Assembly (NCBI RefSeq): GCF_001540865.1
Contig: NC_033635.1
Coordinates: 9,342,923-9,406,922 of the forward strand
Length of the DNA stretch: 64,000 nucleotides
Direction: 5' to 3'
DNA from: Ananas comosus
Lineage: Eukaryota; Streptophyta; Magnoliopsida; Poales; Bromeliaceae
Of this stretch, positions 24,701 to 36,578 are shown piece by piece. The notes under the pieces are model-generated. The model saw only the letters and a list, made by a program, of their open reading frames with translations. It had not been told where the DNA came from and did no database searches. The translations under genes and the position numbers were made by a program. Positions within the stretch are counted from its first letter, which is position 1; every line of letters starts with the position of its first letter.

Positions 24701-27700
24701 TTTTAACTCTTGGTTATTATTTCATTTTCAGACAAATTTGTGTTTATTTAACAATTTCTCGTGTTTCTAACAATTTCTTTTCAAAGTTTTCATGAGTTTG
24801 CTAATGAAAGTTAAAAACTAAATCGAAGAAAATATTAGAATTCATCATAACATGGAAAACCTAGTTAGACATTATGGTTTATTCTCTTGTTATTAATTTT
24901 TGTTATGTAGGTTGTCTAGGTTAAAACTGGAATTGGTATTTTTGTAAGTTTAGACTTTAGAGATTGTATTTGCTCAAATGTTTATATGAACAACTCCTCT
25001 AGGCCCTGTTTGGGTACATGAATATTTTGTTCGGTATATTTTCTTGATTTACTCAAAAATTTGTATATTTGATTGATAAGAAGTGTGATCAAATGTTAAA
25101 ATAAAAAAAATCATATTAGGATTTTTTTAGAATAAGATAAATCACGTCATCGGTGAAATATGCTATTCTACCTAATCATGGGTGGTAAGACCTTTGAAGA
25201 AAATCATTATTTACAATCATACTAGAAAATCCTCATACGGAATAAGTTATCCATCGATAACTTATACGGAATAAGTTATACGGAATAAGTTATCCATCCA
25301 AACAGAGCCTTCATCAAAACTCAAAATAGCTACTAGGAGAAACCTGATACTTTTCTTGGACTAGTGATTCATGTTAGATATGATGATGGGTATATTTAGG
25401 CCCTTTGGATGCATAATATTTAATTCAGCATATTCTTTCGATTTAGGCCATGTTTGGGTGTTGGAATAAGTTATCCTTGAATAACTTATGTGGCATGAAC
25501 TTTGTCTTGTATGATTGGAGGCAAAAAGTTTGATTTATGCTCCTTGAAGGGCCTTGTCATCTATGCTTTAGTAGGATAACCTATCTCACCTATAAGATGA
25601 TTTATCTTATTCCAAAAAATTGACTAGAAAGTAGAATATGTTATTTCATTTTAGACATTTGATTATATTTCTTATATACCAAATACTACAACTTCTTGAG
25701 TAAATCGAAGGTATATTCAGAATGAAATACTCATGCATCCAAAACAAGGCCTTATTCAAGAAGCATGTAGTATTTGGTAGATGAGGAGTGTGATCGAATA
25801 TTTAGAATGGATATCATACTGGACCTTTAAGTCATTTTTTTGAAATAAGATAAATCACCCCCTACGTGAAATATACTTTCTTACTAAGTTATAGATTGTA
25901 AGACTTTTCAAGGAGCAAAAATGAAACAAGTTTCAATCACACAAGAATATTTTTATACAGAATAAGTTATCATTGAATATTTTATTCCGACATCCAAATA
26001 GAGCCTTAGTTGCTTGGCTGTGCTGAATTGCGATAATAAATTTGTGATTATGGGTCAACTTTGCTCCTCTTTATGCAGAGGAAGATCAACCCCCCTTTCT
26101 CTCACACATAGAGTTGTGCATGTGCAATACACAAAACATGTGTGCCACGTGCACACACGCATATACACATGTATTCACACACACGCATACACAAAGTTGG
26201 GCAAGTGCAAATATGCAAACACGTACGCACGTGCGCGTGTGCACACACCTATATATATAGAGTTGAGCTGAAATGCTATTAGTAGTAAAAGGGCTCCGTT
26301 TCTGCCGATTTGTTTTCGATGATGGAGCCTCCAAATCGACGATCGACATCGTTGAATATGATCTTAGACCTTTTAAATTATCTGGAAATCAAATTTCATA
26401 CTTTTATGATATTGTTCTCTTGTCTATCGAGTGGATACAAAATTGAACGATCAAAAATGAATATCTTTTAGAAAGTGATGATAGGAGTTTTGTAATCAAG
26501 ATCAAGAGTATAGATCTTATTTTAAATAGATTAAAGAATTTTCTAATCCAACTCCGGAGGGGTAATCAAAGGAGCGACTACCCAAAATGTTTTTAACCAA
26601 TATCTCATTTTGCAAGATATGGTTATATGCTCATGTTCAAACTAATCAATAAATCATCTCAATTAAGACTTTTAATAAGAAGATGCTACAACTAGTAAGC
26701 AGGTAATAGAGGAATGATGATTCATAAAATACTTTGCTCTGTTACTATACAGCAAGCATGCTTTGCTCAAGAGAAATGCCCACTGTCAAGATAGACAATA
26801 AGCAATATCGATAGAGATTTATTAAGCATGCTAAATGAACAATAACGACAAAATCATGGAATCAAAGGAAGCAACTAACAAGCAAGAGTAGAATTTTAAT
26901 CATCAATGCTCAAAATAATGCTATTAGACATAGAGTAAGACCAAACCACTACCAGAGAGCTTCTACCCACCTTAGTTAAGAAATCCTTACTGGTTTATAC
27001 TGTTAGGGTTTCTCGTGGTTCCCCAAAATATCCTCTTAGCCTAGGAATGAGATAAACTTCTTGAAAGGCTTGGATTGGAATTTTAGAGACTCGCAACAAC
27101 ATAATTTTATATGAACACAAAAGCATAGTGGGGAGAAATTGGTAAACAAAAGGAAAAGCGACAAAAGCGCATAATGGCAGTGGAAATAAGACCAATGGGG
27201 TTTATATATAGGTGATGAGGCAGTGAAGGAGGCGGTTGTGGCTGTGAAAATGAGGCGGTTTTGGCTGGTTGGATAAGTTTGAAGGCATTTTTACGTTGAA
27301 GCCTCTCAACTTTTAAATAATTATAGTCTAGACCTATGTAGCATATACGCCTTCTTTTAAATATCAAATTTAGTCCAAATTTGATACCTAAGACCCGTAA
27401 TCATCATCATAATTTTTATTATAATTTTTGGAAGATACTTTTCACATCCTATAATACTGAGCAACACCTGCAATTATATTTAAACCTCATTTTAAATCAT
27501 TCGGTATTTAGATCATGATGAAACTTTAAGAACAATCTCTAATTCTTTAAGTTTGGAGATCATTCAGCCCATTAAATAAATATTTTTCTGTAGTTACTCT
27601 GATTGGTTGAATATATAGTTAGAACTTTCAATAATTACGGAACTCAATATTTGGTCTTAGACAAATTATAACTAAATTCTATTAAGACTTTAAAATTCTT

Positions 27701-29393
27701 TTAGGAGTCGTTTCACCTATAAACTTATCATACCAAAACTCAATTGTTTTAACTAGAGCTTGGTATTACACTTTGTATGTGAGAAGCTTTTAGTTGTGTT
27801 TTGAGCCTTTGTTAAAATCGCTTAGGGCCTGTTTGTTTCACTGAAGGTTAAGTTTAGGTTGAATTGGACTCTTGGTTGAACTAGAGTTTAGATGAAAATT
27901 TCTTCTCCTCTGTTGTTTGTTTCTGTAGCTATACAAGTGAAGTTTCCCAAATTCTGCTACTTGTTTGGCAAGAAGCTAATGGAACAAAAATTGAAGTCCC
28001 CCTGATAAATAATAAATTATAGAATAATAAATAGGAAAAATATTATAATTGTATCCCTATATAATTAAAAAAAATGTAATTTAAAGCAACTAAATTAATT
28101 TTTTTCTTACATAAATTATAGTAATACAATAATAAAATTCTAAAGAAAAAGAGATGTTAATACTCAACTAATCAATTTTCATAGCATTTCAAATGTGCGA
28201 ACTAAGTAAAAAAAAAAAAGGACTTAATTAACCAATTTTCATTATATTTCAAAATTTCAAACTAAAGAAAGGAGAAATTAGTATTACAATCAAATATATT
28301 CAGATGAGAGGTGGTAATACTATTCGGAAAATAAGTTTCCTTTTATAATATTTTATTATTTTTCCTCTCACTCTTCTTTTCCGTAATTGACTTAGGTCCA
28401 CGGTGGGCCAAAGTAGATTCGTTGTTTTGGACTGAACCTTGGGCTGAAGTCAGTTACGTTGTTTTGTGCTGAAGTTAATTACGCTGTTTTGGGGAGCCTG
28501 AGTTTTGGCTATAGTTATATTACGGTGAACCAAACTGTGGAAGTGGTTGTTTACAGTCGACAACCGATTCACCCCTCTCTACTTTCGGCAAAACAAACAG
28601 GAACCTTTACCGAAAGCAATACCTTTTCTTGTCTTCTCCATAGCCATTTGAAATTTAAAGATTTGGTCCATTAACTTTGCAAGACTTCGAGGAATAGTGA
28701 TTTGTTTATTGTGCTTTTACAGGGTAAATATGATGAAACAATAAAGGAATGCACGAAGGCGCTGGAGTTGAATCCTCCATATTTGAAAGCACTACTTAGG
28801 AGGGCAGAAGCACACGAGAAGCTCGAACATTATGAAGAAGCTATTGCTGGTCAGTTTGAACTTCTGCATATGTCAGTTGATTCATTTGTTTCGAATCAAT
28901 TGGGTCATTTACTATGCTCTTTCCTTGCAAATGACCTGCACTTTATTTCATGTGAAAAATTTTCAAATAAGTTATTTGCCATGGCTCCTTAACTTAACTT
29001 GCTATCAAATTTTAATGCAGATATGAAAAAAGTAATCGAGCTAGAACCTTCAAATGACCAAGCAAGGAAATCATTGCAACATCTTGAGCCATTAGCAGCT
29101 GAAAAGAGAGAGAAGATGAAGGAGGAGATGATCGGTAAATAATTAGGCATAATTTCTGTTTTACTATTTTGCGAGGATAATAATTCTCACAAACAAGCTT
29201 ACAACGCTTATTGCATGTGTTCAATTTTGCACTCGTAAATGTGGATAATCTAACAATATTATTCAATGTTGCTGCAGAAAAACTGAAAGAGATGGGGAAT
29301 TCAGTTTTGGGGCGATTCGGAATGAGCGTCGACAACTTTAAAGCTGTGAAAGACCCAAACACCGGCTCATACTCTATCTCATTTCAACACTAA
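21721..29393 (+). CDS. Tetratricopeptide repeat protein 1-like (TTC1/TPR1)
   Basis: A five-exon gene read from splice sites and family similarity: exons 21721-21786, 23854-24033, 28723-28849, 29021-29134 and 29278-29393, total 603 nt, 200 residues. All introns are GT-AG and the phases agree. Exon 1 starts at an ATG 10 nt after an acceptor and encodes an acidic N-terminus. Three TPR motifs follow at about residues 32-62 (AEGNKLF...), 69-101 (NRAICFSKL...) and 105-137 (RRAEAHEKLEHYEEA). The conserved C-terminal tail has GNSVLGRFGMSVDNFK and DPNTGSYS. This matches plant homologues of TTC1, small cytosolic TPR adaptors thought to bind Hsp90/Hsp70-type chaperones. The acidic N-terminus seems shorter than in the homologues I know. 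Introns 1 (2067 nt) and 2 (4689 nt) are swollen with MITEs. The reading frame is intact, so it is probably functional. Confidence 0.9.
22046..22371. mobile_element. MITE in TPR intron 1 (ACAGGAACGGAGCCA-type ends)
   Basis: The left end GACAGCCAGGAATTAAG and right end AATGGCTCCGTTCCTGTC are imperfect inverted repeats. The phrase ATGGCCACAGTGAGCC is shared with the intron element at 56789-57047. Family unknown to me; hAT- or MULE-like. The rest of intron 1 is AT-rich and shows nothing else. Confidence 0.5.
25001..25311. mobile_element. Tourist-like MITE in TPR intron 2
   Basis: The ends AGGCCCTGTTTGGGTAC and ATCCATCCAAACAGAGCCT are inverted repeats of the Harbinger/Tourist type. The interior is AT-rich with a duplicated ATACGGAATAAGTTAT near the right end. 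No exact target duplication was seen. Confidence 0.65.
25399..25751. mobile_element. Tourist-like MITE, TSD TTA, in TPR intron 2
   Basis: The ends GGCCCTTTGGATGCATA and CATGCATCCAAAACAAGGCC are flanked by TTA on both sides (25396-25398, 25752-25754). A second end-like sequence (GGCCATGTTTGGGTG at about 25446) lies inside, which suggests a nested or hybrid copy. A truncated relative follows to about 26005, ending CATCCAAATAGAGCC. Confidence 0.65.
26110..26259. repeat. Degenerate CA/ACGC-rich microsatellite
   Basis: Irregular CACACACGCATA / GCACGTGCGCGTGTGC-type sequence in TPR intron 2. ORFs across it on both strands are repeat artefacts. Confidence 0.7.
26260..26557. mobile_element. Half copy of the foldback MITE family
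   Basis: It begins GAGTTGAGCTGAAATGCTAT and matches the left arm of the complete element at 48078-48621 through GATGATGGAGCCTCC and AAGTGATGATAGGA. The second arm is missing. It lies in TPR intron 2. Confidence 0.7.
26558..27821. other. Intron 2 sequence without recognised element
   Basis: AT-rich intronic DNA of the TPR gene. Short minus-strand ORFs (around 26995-27367) have no recognisable domain. Confidence 0.6.
27825..28606. mobile_element. Tourist-like MITE near the end of TPR intron 2
   Basis: The left end GGGCCTGTTTGTTTCAC is preceded by TTA (27822-27824). The right end GCAAAACAAACAGGAACC is followed by TTTA. It ends about 115 nt before exon 3 (28723), close to the branch-point region. 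Confidence 0.65.
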
Positions 29394-30374
29394 TTACATA
29401 TAGTAGTCCAGGTACCATCAAAAAGACCAAAAGGAAAAAAAAAGGGAAATACCTATAGAGAACAAGGAAGGTTAAAAAAAAAAGCTGAAACAAATACAGT
29501 GTACCGTACTAGTTGAATTGTGAATCGAACTTTTGTTGGATTGATAACCTGTTCATTGTATCACTCTGTTCATGGAGCTCCCATGATCCTTGTTTTGCTG
29601 CAGTTTGGTGTATAAATGATATAGCATATGTAAGGAGCAAGGGATTGTGTTTTCTTTTTCTTTGACCTTTTATGTTTTTGAGGAAAGTGATGCAGTGGGT
29701 TATTGTTTCCAATATGTTTTCAAGGATAAATTACGCTTTTGGTTCTCGAAAGGTGGGGGTGTGATACTTCAGTCCTTAAATTTTAATTTGTTGTAATTTT
29801 TGACTTAAACTTTTTGAATTGTTGTTGTTAAGTCTTATAATTCAATTTAGTTGGTTAAATATTAGTAGTTTTGTAGAAGCAATGCGGAAGTGTTGGCTAT
29901 TGATGATTCGGCAATGATTAAACTAATACATTACTTTTATATACAATAATTTATTAATAATTTATTAATATTTAGCGAACAATGTTGGGACAATATGAAA
30001 ATTTTGAATTAAAAATTATAACGAATTAAAGTTTAAGGACCGAAGTGTTGGGTGACCTTTCGTTTTTCTATGGTAAATGCTCCTTTACAATCTAAATGGG
30101 GTGTATATCTTATACCCCATAGCGAACTGAACACGAGTTGGCTCATTGAAATATCGAGCCGAAAAATTCAGTTTGTATTTTGCCCATTTAATAATGACCC
30201 AAACATGAGTTGATTCACGAATAGCAAGTTAAATTATAAGTCCTATTATTAGATAAAAAGTTGTTTATAAAATTACAAAATTAGAATTTTAATCTAATAA
30301 CTAAAATTCTTAAAATATAAGTCTCTTTAAATTGTCCTAAAATCTAATAGTAACAATTTGTAAATATATATATT
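29394..30374. other. 3' flank of the TPR gene with a probable foldback MITE
   Basis: Sequence from 29394 is the likely 3' UTR. From about 29727 to 30095 there is an imperfect foldback: GATAAATTACGCTTTTGG with TTCTCGAAAGGTGGG near the left, and GGTGACCTTTCGTTTTTC near the right. The remainder is AT-rich and empty. Confidence 0.45.
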
Positions 30375-30750
30375 GAGTCCAACTATGGTGCTTTTAAAAG
30401 CACCAAGTACTTGGTGCTTGTAAATTTTTTACCATTAGATATAACCATTTGACCAATTCCATCCTTTAGATAACACTATTCCACCAATCACCCACTCAAC
30501 CTCGGGGGATCACTGTTATCTTAACCTAGGGGCGTAATGTGGGCCATGCCGGCACGACCTACATTTTTCGAGCCGAAATAGGCCAAGGACAGCTCGACAC
30601 GGCCCGGTTTCAAATCTGGGCCAGGCCATGTCGGGGTAGTTTTCTCACATCTCTAGCTTAGCACAGCCCCTGCCCGATTGGCACGGGTCGGGCTGGGCTA
30701 GGGGGGCCCATTAATTTTTTAAAGTTTTTTAAAATACACAATTTTAAAAT

Positions 30751-30753
<3 letters not shown>

Positions 30754-30786
<33 letters not shown>
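30754..30786. repeat. (AC)n microsatellite
   Basis: Uninterrupted AC dinucleotides run directly up to the foldback MITE at 30791. A second AC tract lies just right of that MITE (about 31350-31365), consistent with insertion into one AC repeat. Confidence 0.95.
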
Positions 30787-30790
<4 letters not shown>

Positions 30791-31333
30791 GAGTTTGATT
30801 GGGCTACTATTGGTAGTAAACTGGTCGGTTTACTAGCGATTTGTTTTTTATGATAGAGCTTTCAAATCGACGATCGGTACCGTTGAACATTATCTAGACC
30901 ATTTAAATTATCTAGAAATCAAATTTCATGATTTTTTGACATCACTAACTGAACGATCGAAGGGTCACAAAATCTATAATTTTAATGGCCGATATGGTGC
31001 GTTTGCTCGTTTAACGGTATAGAAGAGTTCAAATCAACTAAATTTTGTTAAAATTTTTTTAAAACTATTTAAAATAAGATCAAGACTCTAGATCTCAAAT
31101 ATAAAAATTATATTATCATTTTTTGAAGGATATTCATTTCTAGATATTCATTTTTCTGTTCACTTGATAGACTAGAGAACAATATCGAAAATGTGTGAAA
31201 TTTGATTTTCAGATAGTTTAAATAGTTTAGATCATGTTTAATGGTGCCGATCATCAATTTGGAAGCTCCATCATCGAAAATAAATCGGTAGTAAACCGAG
31301 CCGTTTACTACCGATAGTATTCTAGCAAAACTC
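30791..31333. mobile_element. Foldback MITE, complete copy
   Basis: The ends GAGTTTGATTGGGCTACTAT and (complement) GAGTTTTGCTAGAATACTAT continue into long inverted arms that meet near 31060. It belongs to the same family as 48078-48621. It lies inside the hAT-type element, between microsatellites. Confidence 0.75.
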
Positions 31334-31477
31334 TCTCTCTCTCTATACACACACACACACACATATATAAAATTAAACGAATAAAATTTATTAGAAAATA
31401 ATAAAAAATTTTAAAATTTTATTAAAAATTATAATATTTTAAAAGGGTTAATTGCATGCAGGTCCCTACAAACACGG

Positions 31478-32805
31478 TGCCGTTTGAGTGTGCGTTCGTC
31501 ATCGTAGCATCGCGAGGAGGCCGGGCGAGGGTGCTATTCCGCCGTTCTTGACGTTGCGCCGGATTGGGATTAGCTTTTGAGGTGGGTTAAACGTCGGTTT
31601 AGCTTCTAAGTGCATTTATATAGTTGGCATGTGTGCAAGGTAGTATGTTGTATATTGTAATTGCTCAATTCATTGATTTAGTATAGTTGTTCATAAAATC
31701 TGAATTGGAACCTTGTCGTTTGCCTATGTCTACTAGCACATGTTGGACTTGGATTTGACTTAGGAGAAAACCTGCGATTCGAACTTGTCACGTGCTTAAA
31801 TTATCTAATTTAGCTCTAGGAGCCGTTGTTATTTTGTATCGCCGCAGTATCAGCGTGGTGGATATCCCAGGTAGTTTAGTTTTCTGTTACGCTCGTGCTG
31901 TGATACCGAGTGTATTTTTACAGTAGCGTTTAGACTGTTCCGGACTGTTCGGTGCCATCTGGGTTGACGGTGGACCCATAACGCTGTTTTGGCGTCAGAT
32001 TGTGCCGAGGGCACGTGATCTATTGGTTGTTAGATCAGTTGGACTTGATTTACTTGACTTTGGCTTGTGAGAGCCTGATTGAGCTCGACAGAGATACGCT
32101 TGATACTTGGTTGGGTAGCTCCCACGAGTGCCACTCCGGAGACGGGCGTTGTGTGGAGGTAGTTGTATAGTCGCAACCGGGCGGGACGGGTGTGTCCACA
32201 GTCCCAAGGACGGGTATGCTTACAGTCCCAGTGAGATTTGGTTAGGATTGACATTTACTACAGTTGGTTAGTGTAGAGCATGATAGTGTAGTGGCTTGTA
32301 GCTGTAGATTTTCTTCCAGCATTTCCTACTATCCTTGCTCCCTTCTGTAGACTTAGTGGGTAGACCGACGTTGTTGAGGGCTGTTCCCACTGAGGATTAC
32401 TTGTTTTAACAATAGTTCTCACGCCCAGTTGTTTTCCTCTTTTGTAGAGTCTGCGGTTCTGACTGCTGCTATTTCTGAGACTGATCGTGGCAAGGGCGTT
32501 GCGAGCTAGAGCCCTACTAGACGAGTCATCGAGCTAGAGGCTTCCCAGCTGCAGGTAGTGGTGTTTTTTGTTCATATACATACTTTCGTTGGGTCTCGCT
32601 GGTCGAGTTTTGTATATCGGATATTGTATGTATAGTGAACTGTCTTTTTCTACCTGGATATCTTTGTCTTCTAGCAGCTCTATACTACTGGTGGTAGTAT
32701 TGTATGTTTTACAGGTACAACTATCGCTTCGTATATAGAAAAAATTTCTTTGTATACGGCGGATTTGTCGGCAAGCCCGGGGAACGTGAAATCCGGGGCG
32801 TGATA
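31478..32805 (+). repeat. 5' LTR of the Ty3-gypsy element (5'-truncated)
   Basis: Closely similar to 38590-39974. It begins in mid-LTR at TGCCGTTTGAG, directly joined to the stub of the MULE-type left end. It ends TGATA, where the 3' LTR has TGACA. The missing part includes the GTACCGGTAC cluster and the likely promoter region. Confidence 0.88.
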
Positions 32806-33177
32806 GATTAAGTTGGTATCAGAGCTTAGAATTAGGTCGTTGGGACCTAGGAAACCTAAGTTGGCAAACCTTAGGAAGGCAAGACGCGAGAGGCGTGATT
32901 TATCGCGAAAGTCACTGATTGATTGTTCTAACTCCTTCTGGAGCGGAGGGAGTGATTGAAGGAGTTTCTGTTTCGGTCCAGAAAAATTATGTTGGTTACA
33001 GACGACATAATTTTTAGGAGAAACAGGGGGCCGCATTCTAGACTTTCGTTGATTGGGTCGAGAGTGTTTGTTTGATCTAACCCCGTTCTGTTTCTTGCAG
33101 CTATGTACTGTTGCCGAGGTTGACCGTCTACCCAGGATCATGCACAGTTGGCTTAGGATCGTGCTGTACCTCCTGAG

Positions 33178-34340
33178 ATGCCGGAGCAGGCAGAGACGAG
33201 TGCACCCCCTGTTGTGGAGCAGAGGGCCCTACCGGAGGTGGGTGCACCTCCTGATTTGAGTACACAGTTGGATGCCTTGACGGAGGTGATGAGGCGACAG
33301 GGAGAGTTGTTGGAGAGGATGTGTGAGAGGTTAGCTCCGCCCCCGAGTTCAACACCGAGAGCACCAGAGTCATCAGCTCCACCCTGACTACTCCGGCGGC
33401 AGCACTAGCCGTAGTTGTACCCCCGCCATTGGAAATTCCTGTGGCACTCGTTGTGCCTGCTAGGGGGCCAGTACAGATGACAGAGGCCGAGCAGGAGCGG
33501 TTGACAGAGAGGCTGGCTCGATTTCGCCGTTTTGATCTGCCGATCTTCGATGGCAGTTGCACTAAGGTCTGGGTTGTTGAAGGCTGGGTCAGTGCAATGG
33601 AGAAGCTATTTGAGAATCTATTCGTCTCAGAGAGAGAGCAGGTACATCTGGGAGTCCCCTGTTTGTCAAACGATGCTCATGCCTGGTGGAGGAGGATGAG
33701 GCGAGACTATAGGCTAGTAGCGCTGCAGATGAAGTGGGACGAGTTCTATAGAATGCTGTTCGGGATGTATTTTCCCAACAGTGTGAAATAGAAGCTCGAG
33801 GAGGATCTGAAGAAGATCCAATATGGTGAGCGGACAGTTCAGGAGTACATTCGGGAGTTTACTCGACTCCTGAACTGTGTGTCGTTCGTGGTCAGGGATG
33901 AGGCGCACCGAGTTTACCTCTTTGAGCAGGGTTTGAGGCCCGAGATCTTCCGGTTGGTTCATGAGCAGAGGTTGCGGACCTTGGATGCGTCGATGAAGCA
34001 GGCTCTTTGGGTTGAGATAGGTGATGCCTCCATTCGGGAGAGGACTCAGACCGTGAGGCAGAATCAGGACAGGAAGCGCCTCTTTTCAGATGACGGAGGA
34101 CCGTCGAGCAGCAGACATCCGCCGAGGCCTCCACGATCATGCTCTCAGGGTCGTGGGTCTTCAGGGCGTCAACGTTCTGGGGGATCCCGTCAGCAGGGAC
34201 AGCCATCGAGGACACCGCAGTGCGTGATCTGCAGGGGACCCCACTGGCCCCGGCAATGCTAGCAGAGAGAGGGCAGGTGTTACAGTTGCGGTCAGCCCGG
34301 GCATATGAGATTAGCTTGTCCTCGAGCAGCATCACCAGCA
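33178..34340 (+). pseudogene. gag: Ty3-gypsy gag, broken
   Basis: The N-terminal part is open 33178-33387, then stops. Capsid coding continues in another frame from 33429, with stops at 33789-33791 and 34260-34262. The retrotransposon gag domain is visible (DLPIFDG near the start, then a Trp-rich AHAWWRRM segment, then YGERTVQEYIREFTRL). It is followed by a Gln/Ser/Arg-rich tail and a zinc-knuckle-like CVICRGPHWPRQC, with a second CYSCGQPGHM after the stop. Capsid function would be lost. A ~62-bp block at 34376-34437 is repeated at 34442-34503. Confidence 0.85.
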
Positions 34341-34501
34341 CCATCCACAACATCTGCACAGCCAGCATCCCCGCAGTCTTACGGGGCACCGTCGAGTTAC
34401 CGCCAGCAGGATAGGGCACCTATGCCGCGATAGGGCTGTAGAGTCTTACGGGGCACCGTCGAGTTACCGCCGGCAGGATAGGGCACCTATGCCGCGATAG
34501 G

Positions 34502-36578
34502 GTGAGCGGTTACAGCAAGCTCCAAGTGGCAGGGTCTATGCAGCCCAGGTGGAGGACCCTACAGCAACCGACCGGGTGGTGGCAGGTATTATTTTTGATT
34601 TCTGTCATTAGAGCTTGTACACTTTTTGATACCGGTGCATTGCATTCCTTTGTTAGCCGAGCATTTGCATTGTTGCATGGTCTAGAGTTAGGGTCATTGT
34701 CACAGGCACGAGATGTGCAGATCCCCGATCATGTGTTATAGGTTGCAGAGTGTTGTTGGTTATGTCTGGTGCAGTTGGATTTGTGGATCACGCCCGCAGA
34801 CCTGTTGGTGTTAGGGCAGCTGCAGCACTTTAACGTTGTGCTCGGTATGGACTGGNGTGGCAGGTATTATTTTTGATTTCTGTCATTAGAGCTTGTACAC
34901 TTTTTGATACCGGTGCATTGCATTCCTTTGTTAGCCGAGCATTTGCATTGTGTAGCGAGGACGGTGACGTTTCGCGAGCCAGGCCAGAAGGAGTTCACTT
35001 TTAGGGGTTGCAGGAGCACGTTGCTTGCCACTTGGATTTCTTCCGCGAGGGCTCGACAGCTGATGAGTAGAGGATGCATCGCTTTTTTAGCAGCAGTTGC
35101 TGAGGTACCTACGGTGGGGGCCGGGACTCGAGGATATTCCTGTAGTCCGCGAGTTTCTGGATGTATTTTCTCCTGAGTTGACGACGATGCCACCGGAGAG
35201 GGAGATTGAGTTCGTGATTGATGTAGTTCCTAGAACTGCACCAATATCAAAGGTATCTTATCGGATAGCACCGGCGGAGCTGAGAGAACTAAAGGCGCAG
35301 CTTCAAGATCTGATGGATAAGGGGTATGTGAGACCCAGTGTATCGCCTTGGGGAGTGCTGGTGTTATTTGTAAAGAAGAAGGATAGTTCGCTCAGGTTAT
35401 GTGTGGATTACCGGGAGCTGAATAAGATGACCATCAAGAACAAGTATCCTTTGCCGCGCATTGATGATCTGTTTGATCAGCTGCAAGGATCTTGTGTCTT
35501 CTCGAAGATTGATCTCCAGTCCGGTTACCACCAGCTGCGGGTGAGGGCCGAGGATGTTCCCAAGATGGCTTTTCGGACTCGGTACGGGCATTATGAGTTC
35601 ACAGTCATGCCTTTTAGATTGACGAATGCCCCTTCTGCATTCATGGATTTGATGAACAGAGTGTTCAAGCCGTTATTGGATATAATTATAGTAGTCTTCA
35701 TCGACGATATCTTGATTTACTCCCGAAGTGATGCTGAGCACGAAGAGCATTTGAGGACTGTGCTGCAACTTCTGCGAGAGAAGAAGTTGCATGCCAAGTT
35801 GAAGAAGTGCGAGTTTTGGTTGCGGGAGGTTGCTTTCTTGGGCCATGTAATTTCTGCTGAGGGAGTAGCAGTGGACCCGAAGAAGATCGATGCTATTCGG
35901 GATTGGCCTAGACCGACGACGGTGACTGAGGTGAAGAGTTCTCTTGGACTGGCAGGATATTACCGTCTGTTTGTAGAAGGCTTTGCGAAGCTTTCCACAC
36001 CCCTCACTCGATTGACTCGAAAGGGGATTCGGTTCATCTAGAGTGAGGATTGTCAGAAGAGCTTTGATGAGTTAAGACAGAGGTTGACGTTAGCTCCTAT
36101 CCTTGCCCTTCCTGTGATGGGGGAAGGATTTGTGATCTACAGTGATGCACCGCACAGCGGGCTAGACTGTGTGCTGATGCAGCATGGTAGGGTAATTGCT
36201 TATGCTTCACGGCAGTTAAAGGATTACAAGAAAAATTACCCTACGCATGACTTAGAGCTTGCCACGGTAGTCTTTGCTTTGAAGTTGTGGTGGCATTACT
36301 TGTATGGCGAGCATTGTGAGGTTTTCACCGATCATAAAAGTCTCAAGTATCTGTTCACCCAGAGGGAGCTGAACCTGAGGCAGCGCCGGTGGTTGGAGTT
36401 ACTGAAGGACTATGACGTTAGTATTCAGTATCATCCCGGTAAGGTGAATGTGGTGGTAGATGCGTTGAGTAGGAAGGCAGTGCAGAGCTTGAGTTTGATG
36501 ATCACACAGCAGAGGCCGTTACTCGAGGAGCTGCAGTGGCTGAGGCTCGAGATAGTGTTCCCTGGATCTATACTGTGA
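34502..36578 (+). pseudogene. pol: Ty3-gypsy pol: protease, reverse transcriptase, RNase H
   Basis: The protease active site DTGALHSF is encoded at about 34628-34651 and appears again at about 34905 because ~96 bp is repeated on either side of the N at 34856. Reverse transcriptase is open 35097-36041, with [27 protein letters not shown] and the catalytic FIDDILIYS (YxDD box). A TAG at 36039-36041 sits where related elements have Trp. RNase H continues in the same frame to 36578, with [20 protein letters not shown] and VDALSR. The frame is then lost before integrase. Confidence 0.9.

Noticed and set aside
30754..30786. CRISPR-like or other regular arrays
   Set aside because: The regular repeats here are plain microsatellites; no spaced-repeat array was seen anywhere in the window.
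33892..34419. 175-codon minus-strand ORF
   Set aside because: Antisense shadow of the gag region of the Ty3-gypsy element.
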